Shown: positions 16,179 through 23,907, numbered from the stretch's first letter. The stretch: DNA of 64,000 bases from Pseudomonas putida (GCF_001976065.1 NZ_MNAH01000007.1:63115-127114); one strand, 5' to 3'. Program-made: numbers and translations. The notes: generated from the letters alone by a model not told the origin.

Positions 16179-16682
16179 CTAGCGATCCCCTTGACGACGA
16201 CGTTGCACCAGCGGCACCAGGTAGACCGGTACCTTGGCCAGTTGCAACACCCGCGCTGCGGTCCGGCCCAACGGTGTTTCAGCACCCGCACCATGGCTGT
16301 GGCTGCCTACGATCAGCAAATCCACCGAGAGTTTCTGCGCCTGGTCGAGAATCACCTGCGACGGATCTCCCTGCAGCACCCGTACCGCCTTGATCCGCTT
16401 GAGGTCCTGCTCCCCCTCGTCCCCCAGCTCTTCGCGAAAATTGTCGAGCACCCGCTGCTCGATGCTGGCAATCACTGTGTTAAGACCCTGGCTATGAAAT
16501 TCGTTCAACGCCTGCTCATCGAGATAACTTTGCAGCACCGATTCGGCGAACAGCCCCATGGGTTCGACGGCGTGCACAACATACAGGTCGGCATTGAATG
16601 TTCGCGCCAATTCCAAGGCATGCTGCATCACCACAGGCGCGTACAACCCGAGGTCAGTGGCGTACAGCATCGAATGAATCAT
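16179..16682 (-). CDS. Universal stress protein (UspA family)
   Basis: A 167-residue single Usp domain. The start MIHSMLYATDLGLYAPVVMQHALELARTF is the first strand and helix, and the ATP-binding C-terminal motif GSHSHGAGAETPLGRTAARVL fits the ATP-binding Usp pattern G-2x-G-9x-G-(S/T) loosely (S/T seen as T). Members are induced in growth arrest and stress. AGGAGG precedes the start. The gene stands between cysB and the 5'-nucleotidase gene on the same strand. Confidence 0.9.
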   Translation of the reverse strand: MIHSMLYATDLGLYAPVVMQHALELARTFNADLYVVHAVEPMGLFAESVLQSYLDEQALNEFHSQGLNTVIASIEQRVLDNFREELGDEGEQDLKRIKAVRVLQGDPSQVILDQAQKLSVDLLIVGSHSHGAGAETPLGRTAARVLQLAKVPVYLVPLVQRRRQGDR

Positions 16683-16776
16683 AGGACCTCCTCGCGTGCC
16701 AATATGGCGGAGATTGATTCAGCTTAGCAGTGCCTTGGCGAGTACGACGTCCGGCGTAACACGTTGAACCGCGGGC

Positions 16777-17682
16777 TTAAACCTTTTGCTCGTTGCTTAT
16801 GCCATGTGGCACATGGCCGGTGGCGACCACTTCACGGGCCAGCTCGCAATGGCCGGCCTGATCGTCGAAAAACACGTCCGCGGCAAAGGCTTCAAGGAAG
16901 GCAGACTTGGTAAGGCCTCCGAGGAACAGCGACTCATCCAGGCGAATATCCCACTCGCGCAACGTGCGAATCACTCGCTCATGGGCCGGCGCCGAGCGCG
17001 CCGTGACCAGTGCCGTGCGAATCGGACAAGCGTCATCCGGGAACTCGCGCTGCAGCAGATTGAGGGCGGCGAGGAAGCCCTTGAACGGCCCACCACGCAA
17101 GGGCTCGCGTGCCGCTTCGCGCTCGCTGGCCTGAAACGCTTCCAGGCCTCCTGCCTGATAAACGCGCTCGGACTCGTCGGAAAACAGCACGGCATCGCCG
17201 TCAAAGGCAATGCGCAGTTCATCGCTGGCCGCACGGCTGGCGCCACCGGACAGAATGGTCGCCGCGGCGAACCCGGCATCCAGCGCACTGCGAACGTCTT
17301 CGGCGTGGGTCGAAAGAAACAGATCGCAGCCAAAGGCCTTGAGGTAGGGATACGGACTGCGCCCACCGACAAACGCCGCACGGGAAATCGCCAGGCCATA
17401 GTGGTGGATCGAGTTGAACACGCGCAGGCCGGTGTCGGCGCTGTTACGCGACACCAGGATGACCTCGACCCGGGCGCGGCCAAGGTGGGCGTTGAGGTTG
17501 AGGAGTTTCTGCACCAGCGGGAAAGCGTCACCGGGCTCGAGGATTTCGTCTTCGTGTTCGATCTGATATTGCCGGTAAGCCTCGACGCCACTCGACAGGT
17601 AGACCTTGTGGCTTTCGCTCAGGTCGAACAACGCCCGCGAAGAAATCGCCAGCACCAGCTTGTCGTCTATGGACTTCGGCAT
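16777..17682 (-). CDS. 5'-nucleotidase, cytosolic type (NT5C1-like)
   Basis: The 301-residue protein resembles the bacterial 5'-nucleotidase family related to animal cytosolic 5'-nucleotidase I. Seen features are LVLAISSRALFDLSESH at the N-terminus, where a DxD-like acid motif would lie, VILVSRNSADTGLRVFNSI, the central FDGDAVLFSDESERVYQ and late DVFFDDQAGHCE, which fit HAD-type phosphatase motifs. It likely dephosphorylates AMP or IMP; the exact preference is unknown. A strong GGAGGGGGA ribosome site stands before the ATG. Confidence 0.85.
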   Translation of the reverse strand: MPKSIDDKLVLAISSRALFDLSESHKVYLSSGVEAYRQYQIEHEDEILEPGDAFPLVQKLLNLNAHLGRARVEVILVSRNSADTGLRVFNSIHHYGLAISRAAFVGGRSPYPYLKAFGCDLFLSTHAEDVRSALDAGFAAATILSGGASRAASDELRIAFDGDAVLFSDESERVYQAGGLEAFQASEREAAREPLRGGPFKGFLAALNLLQREFPDDACPIRTALVTARSAPAHERVIRTLREWDIRLDESLFLGGLTKSAFLEAFAADVFFDDQAGHCELAREVVATGHVPHGISNEQKV

Positions 17683-17707
17683 CCGCTTCCCCCTCCGATT
17701 GATCGAC

Positions 17708-18664
17708 TCAGGTATTACGTCGATCGATGAAACTCAAACTGCGATACATCGCCTCGATGCGTGGCATTTCACAACCGCCAGCCTTCGCCGCAGCCAGTGG
17801 CCGGGCGTAGATGGCCTCCAGCTCCAGCGGCCGCTTGTGCAGAAAGTCGTGGTACATGCTGGGCCAGTAGTCGGGCATCCGCTGCGTCACCTGCAAGAGC
17901 TGCTCGGCATAGCTGGCTGGGACGTCGTGACCGCAAGCGTTCGCGCCCTCGATCACTTCAGCCATCAGTGACCTGATCAACTCGTGGCTGTCGGCATCAG
18001 CCATCAGCGGTGTAGTACTGGCTCCGAGCAAAACCGACAGGCCGTTGTACGGGATATTCCAGACCAGTTTCTGCCAGCGCGCCTGGTGAAGGTTCGCCAT
18101 CGCCTGGGCGTCGATCCCGGCCTCACGGAACAGCCCGACCCCCTCCTCGACTATGGCCGCACGCGCAGGCTGATCGGACGTCGGCCCGCTGTGATAGCCG
18201 ACATGCACCGCCCCCAGCGCCTGGTGGGTAATGACCCCGGGGCCCTGGCGATGGACGCAGATATAGCAGAGCCCGCCCAGCACATGCAGGGCGTCGGGAA
18301 GAACCTCACGCAGACTGTCTTCGACGTCCAGGCCATTTTGCAATAGCAAGACCCTGGCATTCGGTGCGGCCGCTTGCACGATAGCGGGCGCGAGATCGCG
18401 GTTACTGGTGGTTTTGGCGCCGACCAGCAACCAGTCGCAGGGCGGCATGTCTTCGGCTGCCGAATAGGCCTGCACCGGATTCAGCGTCAGCGCACCATGG
18501 ACCGCGCTGTGGAGCTGCAAACCACGCTCGGCCACCGCGCTAAACTCGCTGCGCAACAGAAAATGCACATCGAAACCGGCCTGCGCCAGCATCATCCCGT
18601 AGAACCCGCCGATCGCGCCGGTTCCGATAATGCCGATTCTCGGCTTGGCAACTGCATCCGTCAT
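17708..18664 (-). CDS. PanE/ApbA-family ketopantoate reductase-like protein
   Basis: The 318-residue protein has the NADPH-binding GIIGTGAIGGFYG loop at the N-terminus, the KTTSNRDLAP stretch with the catalytic-type lysine, and the C-terminal ApbA domain (WQKLVWNIPYNGLSVLLG). The family makes D-pantoate for coenzyme A, but pseudomonads have several paralogues, so pantothenate synthesis is likely yet not certain. The start codon overlaps the stop of the upstream thioredoxin-like gene by one ATGA, showing tight co-transcription. Confidence 0.85.
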   Translation of the reverse strand: MTDAVAKPRIGIIGTGAIGGFYGMMLAQAGFDVHFLLRSEFSAVAERGLQLHSAVHGALTLNPVQAYSAAEDMPPCDWLLVGAKTTSNRDLAPAIVQAAAPNARVLLLQNGLDVEDSLREVLPDALHVLGGLCYICVHRQGPGVITHQALGAVHVGYHSGPTSDQPARAAIVEEGVGLFREAGIDAQAMANLHQARWQKLVWNIPYNGLSVLLGASTTPLMADADSHELIRSLMAEVIEGANACGHDVPASYAEQLLQVTQRMPDYWPSMYHDFLHKRPLELEAIYARPLAAAKAGGCEMPRIEAMYRSLSFIDRRNT

Positions 18665-19047
18665 GGCAACTCCTCTGCTGTTCTATTTAGCGCCAGCCCC
18701 AAGGCCGTGTTGAGTTCGGCGCGAGTCAGGCGCGATCTCAGTGCCCCGAAGAATTCGCCGTCGCGTACGACAAACAGCGCCGGCAAGTGAAAGACCTGAT
18801 AGCGCTCGACCACCCCGCCATTGTTGCCGGCATCGATCCAGCACAATCGATCGACATCCAGATCGAGCGCAGGCAACTGCTCGCGGGCAAAACGGCAACT
18901 GGCGCAGCCGACACTGGTGAAAACAACCAGCGAAACACCGCTCATCCCCAGCAGCCGTTGGTCGGCGTCAAAATCGGTCAGTTCCAATTCGACCACTATA
19001 CTGGGGGAAACAATGTCAGATGGCCGACACATGGAGTCCGTGCTCAT
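18661..19047 (-). CDS. Thioredoxin-like protein
   Basis: A 128-residue thioredoxin-fold protein. The active-site region VVFTSVGCASCRFAREQLP has a CASC pair in place of CGPC, and the cis-proline segment FHLPALFVVRDGEF is present. It may reduce or shuttle disulfides in the cytoplasm; no signal peptide is seen. The start at 19047 (GAGGAAG about 10 bases upstream) keeps the first beta strand; 19032 is an alternative. The 5' end overlaps the 5' end of the divergent PilZ gene if both favoured starts are right. Confidence 0.75.
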   Translation of the reverse strand: MSTDSMCRPSDIVSPSIVVELELTDFDADQRLLGMSGVSLVVFTSVGCASCRFAREQLPALDLDVDRLCWIDAGNNGGVVERYQVFHLPALFVVRDGEFFGALRSRLTRAELNTALGLALNRTAEELP

Positions 19048-19489
19048 GGGACGTTTTCTTCCTCATCCTGACGATATACCTGTCGAGTTGACGTTGCTCA
19101 AACCAGAGTGCATTTCGCGCCAACAGCTGCACACTATCAGCCTCGGGGGCATGGCTTGCAATTATCACCGCGCCTGGCGCCACGGTACGGCGCTGAAAGT
19201 GCGCATGCCGAGCCTCAACCCGGACTTGTGCTTCCTAGGTTACGTGGCGTGGTGCCTGCGACGAAAGCGAGGCTACCTGGTCGGCATTGCCTTCGTCGAC
19301 GAACAGACGCTTTTCAGTGCCCGCATGGGCGAGCAGGTGTGCCAGATCGAGCGATACTGTCGCCAGCATGATGCCCACAACGACCTGCAGGGTATTCAGG
19401 CCCTGGCGCTTGAGTGGGTCCAGCAACATGCCGACGAGTTCTCCCACGACACGGTTCGCAAGGCTTTTGCACAGGCAGTGCTGGATTAA
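19013..19489 (+). CDS. PilZ-domain protein, probable c-di-GMP effector
   Basis: The 158-residue form has a small beta-barrel PilZ-like domain (ELTLLKPECISRQQLHTISLGGMACNYHRAWRHGTALKVRM) followed by VAWCLRRKRGYLVGIAFVDE and a helical tail. The c-di-GMP-binding RxxxR and (D/N)xSxxG motifs are only partly recognisable (TISLGG), so ligand binding is not assured. ATG 19013 has a good GGGGGAA site; ATGs at 19031 and 19046 are alternatives. A TATACT hexamer at 18997-19002 would suit the later starts better. Confidence 0.72.
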   Translation: MSDGRHMESVLMGRFLPHPDDIPVELTLLKPECISRQQLHTISLGGMACNYHRAWRHGTALKVRMPSLNPDLCFLGYVAWCLRRKRGYLVGIAFVDEQTLFSARMGEQVCQIERYCRQHDAHNDLQGIQALALEWVQQHADEFSHDTVRKAFAQAVLD

Positions 19490-19616
19490 ACCGGGCCAGC
19501 CCATTGTCGAGCCACGGTGTAACGCGCTAAGGTTCCGCTCCCCGACGCGCTTAATTTGCTGTGCTCCGCCGCGCGGGTTCGCTGGCGGCCGGCACCCGTG
19601 ACCTGACGAGTAAACG

Positions 19617-20693
19617 ATGGCTGATTTACCGATCAACGACCTAAACGTCGCCTCCAACGAGACGCTGATCACTCCCGACCAGCTCAAGCGTGATATTCCC
19701 CTGAGTGATGCCGCCCTGCGCACCGTCACCAAGGGCCGCGAAGTCATTCGCAACATTCTGGATGGCAACGACCATCGCCTGTTCGTGGTCATCGGGCCTT
19801 GCTCGATCCACGACATCAAGGCGGCCCACGAGTACGCCGAGCGCCTGAAGGTTCTCGCGGCGGAAGTGTCCGATACCCTGTATCTGGTCATGCGCGTGTA
19901 TTTCGAGAAGCCACGCACCACCGTTGGCTGGAAAGGCTTGATCAACGACCCGTACCTGGACGACTCGTTCAAGATCCAGGATGGCTTGCACATCGGTCGC
20001 CAGCTGTTGCTGGACCTGGCTGAAATGGGCTTGCCAACCGCTACCGAGGCGCTCGACCCGATCTCCCCGCAATACCTGCAGGACCTGATCAGCTGGTCGG
20101 CCATCGGCGCGCGCACCACCGAATCCCAGACTCACCGGGAAATGGCCTCCGGCCTGTCCTCGGCCGTCGGCTTCAAGAACGGTACCGATGGCGGCCTGAC
20201 CGTAGCGATCAACGCCCTGCAATCGGTTTCCAGCCCACACCGCTTCCTGGGCATCAACCAGGAAGGTGGCGTGTCGATCGTCACCACCAAGGGCAATGCC
20301 TACGGTCACGTCGTATTGCGCGGCGGTAACGGCAAGCCGAACTACGATTCGGTCAGCGTCGCTCTGTGCGAGCAGGCACTGAACAAGGCGAAGATCAAGC
20401 CAAACATCATGGTCGATTGCAGCCACGCCAACTCCAACAAGGACCCGGCCCTGCAACCGCTGGTGATGGAGAACGTCGCCAACCAGATCCTCGAAGGCAA
20501 CCAGTCGATTATCGGCCTGATGGTCGAAAGCCACCTGAACTGGGGCTGCCAGGCCATCCCGAAAGACCTCGCCGACCTGCAATACGGCGTGTCGATCACC
20601 GATGCCTGCATCGACTGGACGGCGACCGAGACCACCTTGCGCAGCATGCATGCCAAGCTCAAGGACGTGCTGCCGAAACGCGAGCGCACCTGA
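19617..20693 (+). CDS. aroF: Class I 3-deoxy-7-phosphoheptulonate (DAHP) synthase
   Basis: A 358-residue class I-alpha DAHP synthase, homologue of E. coli AroF/AroG/AroH. It joins phosphoenolpyruvate and erythrose 4-phosphate at the start of the shikimate pathway. Key segments are VVIGPCSIHD, RVYFEKPRTTVGWKGLINDP, ARTTESQTHREMASGLS with the phosphate-binding ARTTESQ, GFKNGTDG, and DCSHANSNKD with metal ligands. The N-terminal segment is of the feedback-regulated kind. Which aromatic amino acid inhibits it is not decidable, so the symbol is only a family label. A strong terminator follows. Confidence 0.94.
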   Translation: MADLPINDLNVASNETLITPDQLKRDIPLSDAALRTVTKGREVIRNILDGNDHRLFVVIGPCSIHDIKAAHEYAERLKVLAAEVSDTLYLVMRVYFEKPRTTVGWKGLINDPYLDDSFKIQDGLHIGRQLLLDLAEMGLPTATEALDPISPQYLQDLISWSAIGARTTESQTHREMASGLSSAVGFKNGTDGGLTVAINALQSVSSPHRFLGINQEGGVSIVTTKGNAYGHVVLRGGNGKPNYDSVSVALCEQALNKAKIKPNIMVDCSHANSNKDPALQPLVMENVANQILEGNQSIIGLMVESHLNWGCQAIPKDLADLQYGVSITDACIDWTATETTLRSMHAKLKDVLPKRERT

Positions 20694-20710
20694 TCGGCGT
20701 TTGCCGCAGA

Positions 20711-20745
20711 CAAAAAAACGCCGGGCTCAACCCGGCGTTTTTTTA
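20711..20745. terminator. Rho-independent terminator
   Basis: The stem CGCCGGG-CTCAA-CCCGGCG with an A run before and a T run after lies just downstream of the DAHP synthase and tail to tail with the GNAT gene. It can act in both directions. Confidence 0.9.
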
Positions 20746-20765
20746 TGCATCCGTTTCGTTGCAGG

Positions 20766-21050
20766 TCACTGGCTCAGCTTGGCATGGCGCTGGTGACGCT
20801 CCATGTAGCGCTCGACATAGGAGCACGAGGGAATGACGGTATAGCCCATTTCCTCGGCGTACTGCAGCGCCTGTTCGGTCAGGGCCGCGGCGATGCCGCG
20901 ACCGCGCAATGCGTTGGGCACAAACGTGCGATAGATATCCAGGGTCTGTTTCCCCAGATCCATATAGGTCAGGTAGGCACGATGACCGTCCACATTGGTC
21001 TCGAATTGATGACCAGCCTGGTCATGGTGGATGGACAACGCCTCGCTCAT
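20766..21050 (-). CDS. GNAT-fold N-acetyltransferase (YjdJ/NATD1 type)
   Basis: The 94-residue protein is a minimal GNAT domain with the AcCoA pyrophosphate loop VPNALRGRGIAAALTEQAL (R/Q-x-x-G-x-G/A) and the end segment VIPSCSYVERYMERH. This short form corresponds to the yjdJ-like group. The target of acetylation is unknown. The ATG at 21050 carries a GAGGAG site 8 bases upstream and is much better than the upstream in-frame ATG at 21116. It stands alone on the minus strand. Confidence 0.85.
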   Translation of the reverse strand: MSEALSIHHDQAGHQFETNVDGHRAYLTYMDLGKQTLDIYRTFVPNALRGRGIAAALTEQALQYAEEMGYTVIPSCSYVERYMERHQRHAKLSQ

Positions 21051-21689
21051 CACTACTCCTCGCGGGTCTGGATTTCTGACCCCTACCTTACCGATGTTTT
21101 TCCGGCGAAGGAACAACTACGCCACCCCGTGCCTGAATCGACACCGAGAAAAGCCACACCGATCTCGCGCAACCGAGCACGTACAAATAGTAGGCGCCAT
21201 TGGCAGAAATGCTCAAGGTTCTCTCGTCATCATGCTGGGTTGGCGGGTGCCGCTGTGGATAACGCAGGAACAGCTCGACCAAGGGTCTTGCAGCGGTCGC
21301 TAGCCTGAACATTGCCGGATGTTGAGACATAAGACGAACGCCGTCCGTTAAAGTCACCTGAACATGGAGAAAGATATGAGAAAGGCCGCGCAAATCCCGA
21401 ACAGAAGTGTAGACAAATCCATCTAGACGGACTTTAGCCAAGACAGCGAAAAGAGCCTTGGGCGTGGGGAACTTTTCTTTGGCGGCTCGCTCATCTCGGG
21501 CCTTCTAGCTGGATATTTTTTATACAACGCAGTTAAAAGTTGCTCGAAAAAGAATCAACGCCTACAATTTTTTTTGCTTCTTGCTTCACGTCAGTTTACT
21601 TACGACAAGTAATGGGTAGTATGTACGCCGGCTATTTCCTCAATCGGAGGAGACAGCCACTTAATAGAAAGTCCTTGAAGGGGAACACG
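21051..21689. other. 639-bp gap before oprI, no confident gene
   Basis: I find no convincing coding sequence. A minus-strand frame at 21088-21441 (117 codons) has no recognisable motif and no good ribosome site. The second half (about 21480-21600) is A+T rich, unlike its surroundings, and includes runs of T. Candidate promoter elements for oprI lie near the end. The region could hold an unannotated small RNA or a decayed gene; sequence alone does not decide. Confidence 0.5.
21595..21622 (+). promoter_or_regulatory. Candidate sigma-70 promoter of oprI
   Basis: TTTACT (21595-21600) and TAGTAT (21617-21622) are 16 bp apart, 67 bases before the ATG of oprI, within A+T-rich DNA that could serve as an UP element. 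Such a strong context fits the most abundant lipoprotein. The match to consensus is moderate. Confidence 0.45.
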
Positions 21690-21941
21690 ATGAACAACGT
21701 TCTGAAATTCTCTGCTCTGGCTCTGGCCGCAGTTCTGGCTACCGGTTGCAGCAGCGCATCGAAAGAAACCGAAGCACGTCTGACCGCTACTGAAGACGCA
21801 GCAGCTCGCTCCCAGGCTCGTGCAGACGAAGCTTACCGTAAAGCTGATGAAGCTCTGGCTGCTGCTCAAAAAGCACAACAGACTGCTGACGAAGCTAACG
21901 AGCGTGCTCTGCGCATGCTGGAAAAAGCTAGCCGCAAGTAA
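21690..21941 (+). CDS. oprI: Outer-membrane lipoprotein OprI (Lpp homologue)
   Basis: The 83-residue precursor has a signal peptide with lipobox ATGCSS, so Cys20 is lipidated, then an alanine-rich coiled coil (residues 25-78) of heptads, and ends ASRK; the terminal lysine is the usual site of covalent linkage to peptidoglycan. OprI anchors the outer membrane to the wall. The codon usage is strongly biased to GCT/CTG/GTT, as expected for a very highly expressed gene. GAAGGGG precedes the start and a strong terminator follows. The neighbouring L,D-transpeptidase gene may make the link. Confidence 0.97.
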   Translation: MNNVLKFSALALAAVLATGCSSASKETEARLTATEDAAARSQARADEAYRKADEALAAAQKAQQTADEANERALRMLEKASRK

Positions 21942-21962
21942 TAGTCCTTCGGGATTATTATC

Positions 21963-21996
21963 AAGCCGACCCATTTTTTGGGTCGGCTTTTTTATT
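21963..21996 (+). terminator. Terminator of oprI
   Basis: AAGCCGACCC-ATTTTTT-GGGTCGGCTT then T run: a clean intrinsic terminator 22 bases after the oprI stop. Confidence 0.93.
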
Positions 21997-22017
21997 GCCT
22001 GCTGTTTCCTGCAGCCA

Positions 22018-22060
22018 ATAAAAAACCCGCCGATGCAGCCTGCATCGGCGGGTTTCTTCA
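22018..22060 (-). terminator. Terminator of the L,D-transpeptidase gene
   Basis: A perfect 15-bp stem (22023-22037 with 22041-22055) has a 3-base loop. Read on the minus strand, it follows the transpeptidase stop and ends in a T run (TTTTTATT). Confidence 0.85.
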
Positions 22061-22064
22061 AGCA

Positions 22065-23036
22065 TTACTGCAGCGGGTCGATCGGTGCACTCGACACCAT
22101 CGGTGCGGTCGTGTTCGGCACGCCGATTTCCACCGGCAGGCCATCTTCGGCCGCGACTACATCACGCACCACATCCCAGTTCATGCGCAGGTTGTTGGTA
22201 ATGTCTTCACGCTTGAGCATCGCGTTGATCACGGCGGTGTGCTTGTCGACCACCGAAGGGTTGCCTTTGTCATCCAGAGGCGTGTGCGCTTCCAGATAAA
22301 CCTTGCCACCGCTCACGCCGAACTTGTAGGAGTCGTTGATGATCCGCACGGACGTGCCGACCGGCACCATGCCCGCCATTTCCAGTACGTTATTGTTGAA
22401 CATGCGGAAGCAGCCGTGGCTGGTGCGCATGCCAATGCCGAACTTCTTGTTCGAGCCGTGGATCAGGTAGCCCGGAGTTCCCAGCGTGAATTTGAACGGC
22501 CCCAGAGGGTTGTCCGGGCCGGCCGGCACCACGTTGGGCAGCGGATCACCATCGGCGGCGTGCTCGGCCTTGATCGACGCTGGAGGCGTCCAGGTCGGGT
22601 TCGGCGTCTTGGCGATGATGCTGGTGTGGGCAATCGGCGAGCCCCAGCCTTCACGACCGATACCCAGCGGGAAGGTATAGACCACGTTCCGGCCTTTCGG
22701 GAAGTAGTAGAGGCGGTATTCGGCCAGGTTGATAACGATGCCTTCACGCGGGCCAGGCGGCAGGATGAAGCGGGTTGGCAACACGATTTCAGTTCCGGCG
22801 CCAGGCAGCCATGGATCGACGCCAGGGTTGGCCGCCACCATTTCCGAATAGCCCAGATCGTAGGTCGTGCCCAAGTCGGCGAAGGTATCTTCGTACTTGG
22901 CCTTGATCACCTGTACCTGACCGACGATGTCTTCACCAGGCGGTGGCAGGGGTAGCTCCAATGCTGCGACGGGACCCGCTACGAAGAGAGCGGCAAGTGT
23001 CAGGCAGCGGGTGACGGCGGGAAAGCGCGGCAACAT
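22065..23036 (-). CDS. L,D-transpeptidase (YkuD domain), ErfK/YbiS type
   Basis: The 323-residue exported enzyme has an N-terminal signal peptide (about residues 1-26), a region like a LysM-related peptidoglycan-binding part (residues 30-90, with YEDTFADLGTTYDLGYSEMVAANPGVDP) and a YkuD domain. The catalytic triad motif is complete: His193 and S206-HGCFR211, with nucleophile Cys209. Such enzymes make 3-3 crosslinks or attach the Braun-type lipoprotein to the wall; the position next to oprI favours the latter. Start 23036 has AAGGA 9 bases upstream; an upstream ATG at 23054 lacks one. Confidence 0.92.
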   Translation of the reverse strand: MLPRFPAVTRCLTLAALFVAGPVAALELPLPPPGEDIVGQVQVIKAKYEDTFADLGTTYDLGYSEMVAANPGVDPWLPGAGTEIVLPTRFILPPGPREGIVINLAEYRLYYFPKGRNVVYTFPLGIGREGWGSPIAHTSIIAKTPNPTWTPPASIKAEHAADGDPLPNVVPAGPDNPLGPFKFTLGTPGYLIHGSNKKFGIGMRTSHGCFRMFNNNVLEMAGMVPVGTSVRIINDSYKFGVSGGKVYLEAHTPLDDKGNPSVVDKHTAVINAMLKREDITNNLRMNWDVVRDVVAAEDGLPVEIGVPNTTAPMVSSAPIDPLQ

Positions 23037-23271
23037 CCGGAAAATCCTTTGCATGATCGACAGAGGGTATAAGAACGCGATTGTACACCGCTGGCCGTTA
23101 TTTCGGGGAGGTCGCGGGTCGTGCAGGCGATGCAAGGCATTTCCTGTCGGCCGCTCTTACAGCGGATCACTCTGAAGAGCGGAACGCCGCCAGGGGGCAA
23201 GAAAATCAAAAGCCAAAGCGAGGCAGCCTACGGGCCGACCTGATCGAGAGTTCGTGCACAATTCACTTTGT

Positions 23272-23295
23272 AGGAGCTGGCTTGCCAGCGAAGCT
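23272..23295. repeat. Single REP unit
   Basis: TGTAGGAGCTGGCTTGCCAG followed by CGAAG is the same REP type as the pair at 57949-58014. Here only one arm is present, directly before the 30-bp tandem repeats. Confidence 0.7.
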
Positions 23296-23296
23296 A

Positions 23297-23396
23297 TTGA
23301 TCTTGCCGTTGCTTTGGCTCTGGCTTTTGATCTTGCCGTTGCTTTGGCTCTGGCTTTTGATCTTGCCGTTGCTTTGGCTCTGGCTTTTGATCTTGA
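23297..23396. repeat. Tandem array of 30-bp units
   Basis: Three identical 30-bp units begin at 23297, 23327 and 23357, followed by a partial fourth (from 23387). Each begins TTGATCTTGCCGTTGC. Because 30 is a multiple of 3, the array is open in several frames and would encode a 10-residue period (KPEPKQRQDQ on the minus strand), but nothing marks this as a real gene. Confidence 0.9.
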
Positions 23397-23399
23397 TCT

Positions 23400-23660
23400 A
23401 CCTGCCCCATTTCCAAAGGCCGAACGCAGGCGTTGCGCAGTGGGCATCCCGGCATGGATGCCGGGATAGCCGCCCTCGGCCATGGATGGCCGATGGCGGC
23501 GGGCCCACGGAGCAATGCCGGAGTGAGGGCATGCCGAGCCTCAGCGAGGCACCGAATGGTGGGGCAAGCCTTTTTGGTTCCTTTTGTGGTGTTTGACAAA
23601 AGGGACTCGCCGTAAGGGCGAAACCATAAGTGGCCGTTACCGCAGGAATGGATATGTACT
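23400..23660. repeat. Mosaic dispersed intergenic repeat with two hairpins
   Basis: The segment contains two compact hairpins of the same design: ATCCCGGCAT-GG-ATGCCGGGAT (23446-23467) and CGGCCAT-GG-ATGGCCG (23477-23492), followed by a TTTGACAAAAGGGACTCGCC stretch. To my knowledge DNA like this recurs in many places in P. fluorescens-type genomes, which must be confirmed by search. Reading frames on both strands here look like artefacts. Confidence 0.5.
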
Positions 23661-23676
23661 CCATCAACAAATACTA

Positions 23677-23866
23677 GGTCGGCTATAAGGCCGCCTTCGC
23701 CGGCAAGCCGGCTCCTACAGTTCGATCGGAGTACATCTGTGGGAGATGGGTCGGCTATAAGGCCGCCTTCGCCGGCAAGCCGGCTCCTACAGTTCGATCG
23801 GAGTACATCTGTGGGAGATGGGTCGGTTATCAGGACGCCATCGCTGGCAAGCCAGCTCCCACAGGA
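23677..23866. repeat. Tandem 72-bp duplication carrying REP sequences
   Basis: Two near-identical 72-bp units (23677-23748 and 23749-23820) each hold the palindrome GCCGGCAAGCCGGC and end GTGGGAGATG. A third, diverged and shortened unit follows (23821 to about 23866), now with GCTGGCAAGCCAGC. This looks like stepwise tandem growth of a REP-containing segment. Confidence 0.9.
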
Positions 23867-23907
23867 TTTTCACCCGACATCCAAGCCGACCGTTACCGCG
23901 GAAGGGA

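Larger units (their letters stand above)
23037..23907. other. 870-bp gene-free, repeat-rich gap
   Basis: No supported gene is present. From left to right it holds a transpeptidase promoter region, a lone REP unit (about 23272-23296), three 30-bp tandem repeats, a mosaic repeat with two hairpins (about 23400-23660), and two tandem 72-bp units each with a REP, plus a decayed third. Short frames across it arise from the repeats. Confidence 0.7.

Noticed and set aside
21088..21441. Minus-strand open frame of 117 codons before oprI
   Set aside because: No recognisable domain, no good ribosome site, and it overlaps the 5' side of the GNAT gene region.
23294..23599. Minus-strand frame with KPEPKQRQDQ repeats
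   Set aside because: It is made by the 30-bp tandem DNA repeat and the mosaic element, not by a conserved protein.
23677..23866. Possible CRISPR-like array of 72-bp units
   Set aside because: The units are adjacent direct repeats with no spacers; each is a REP-bearing duplication.
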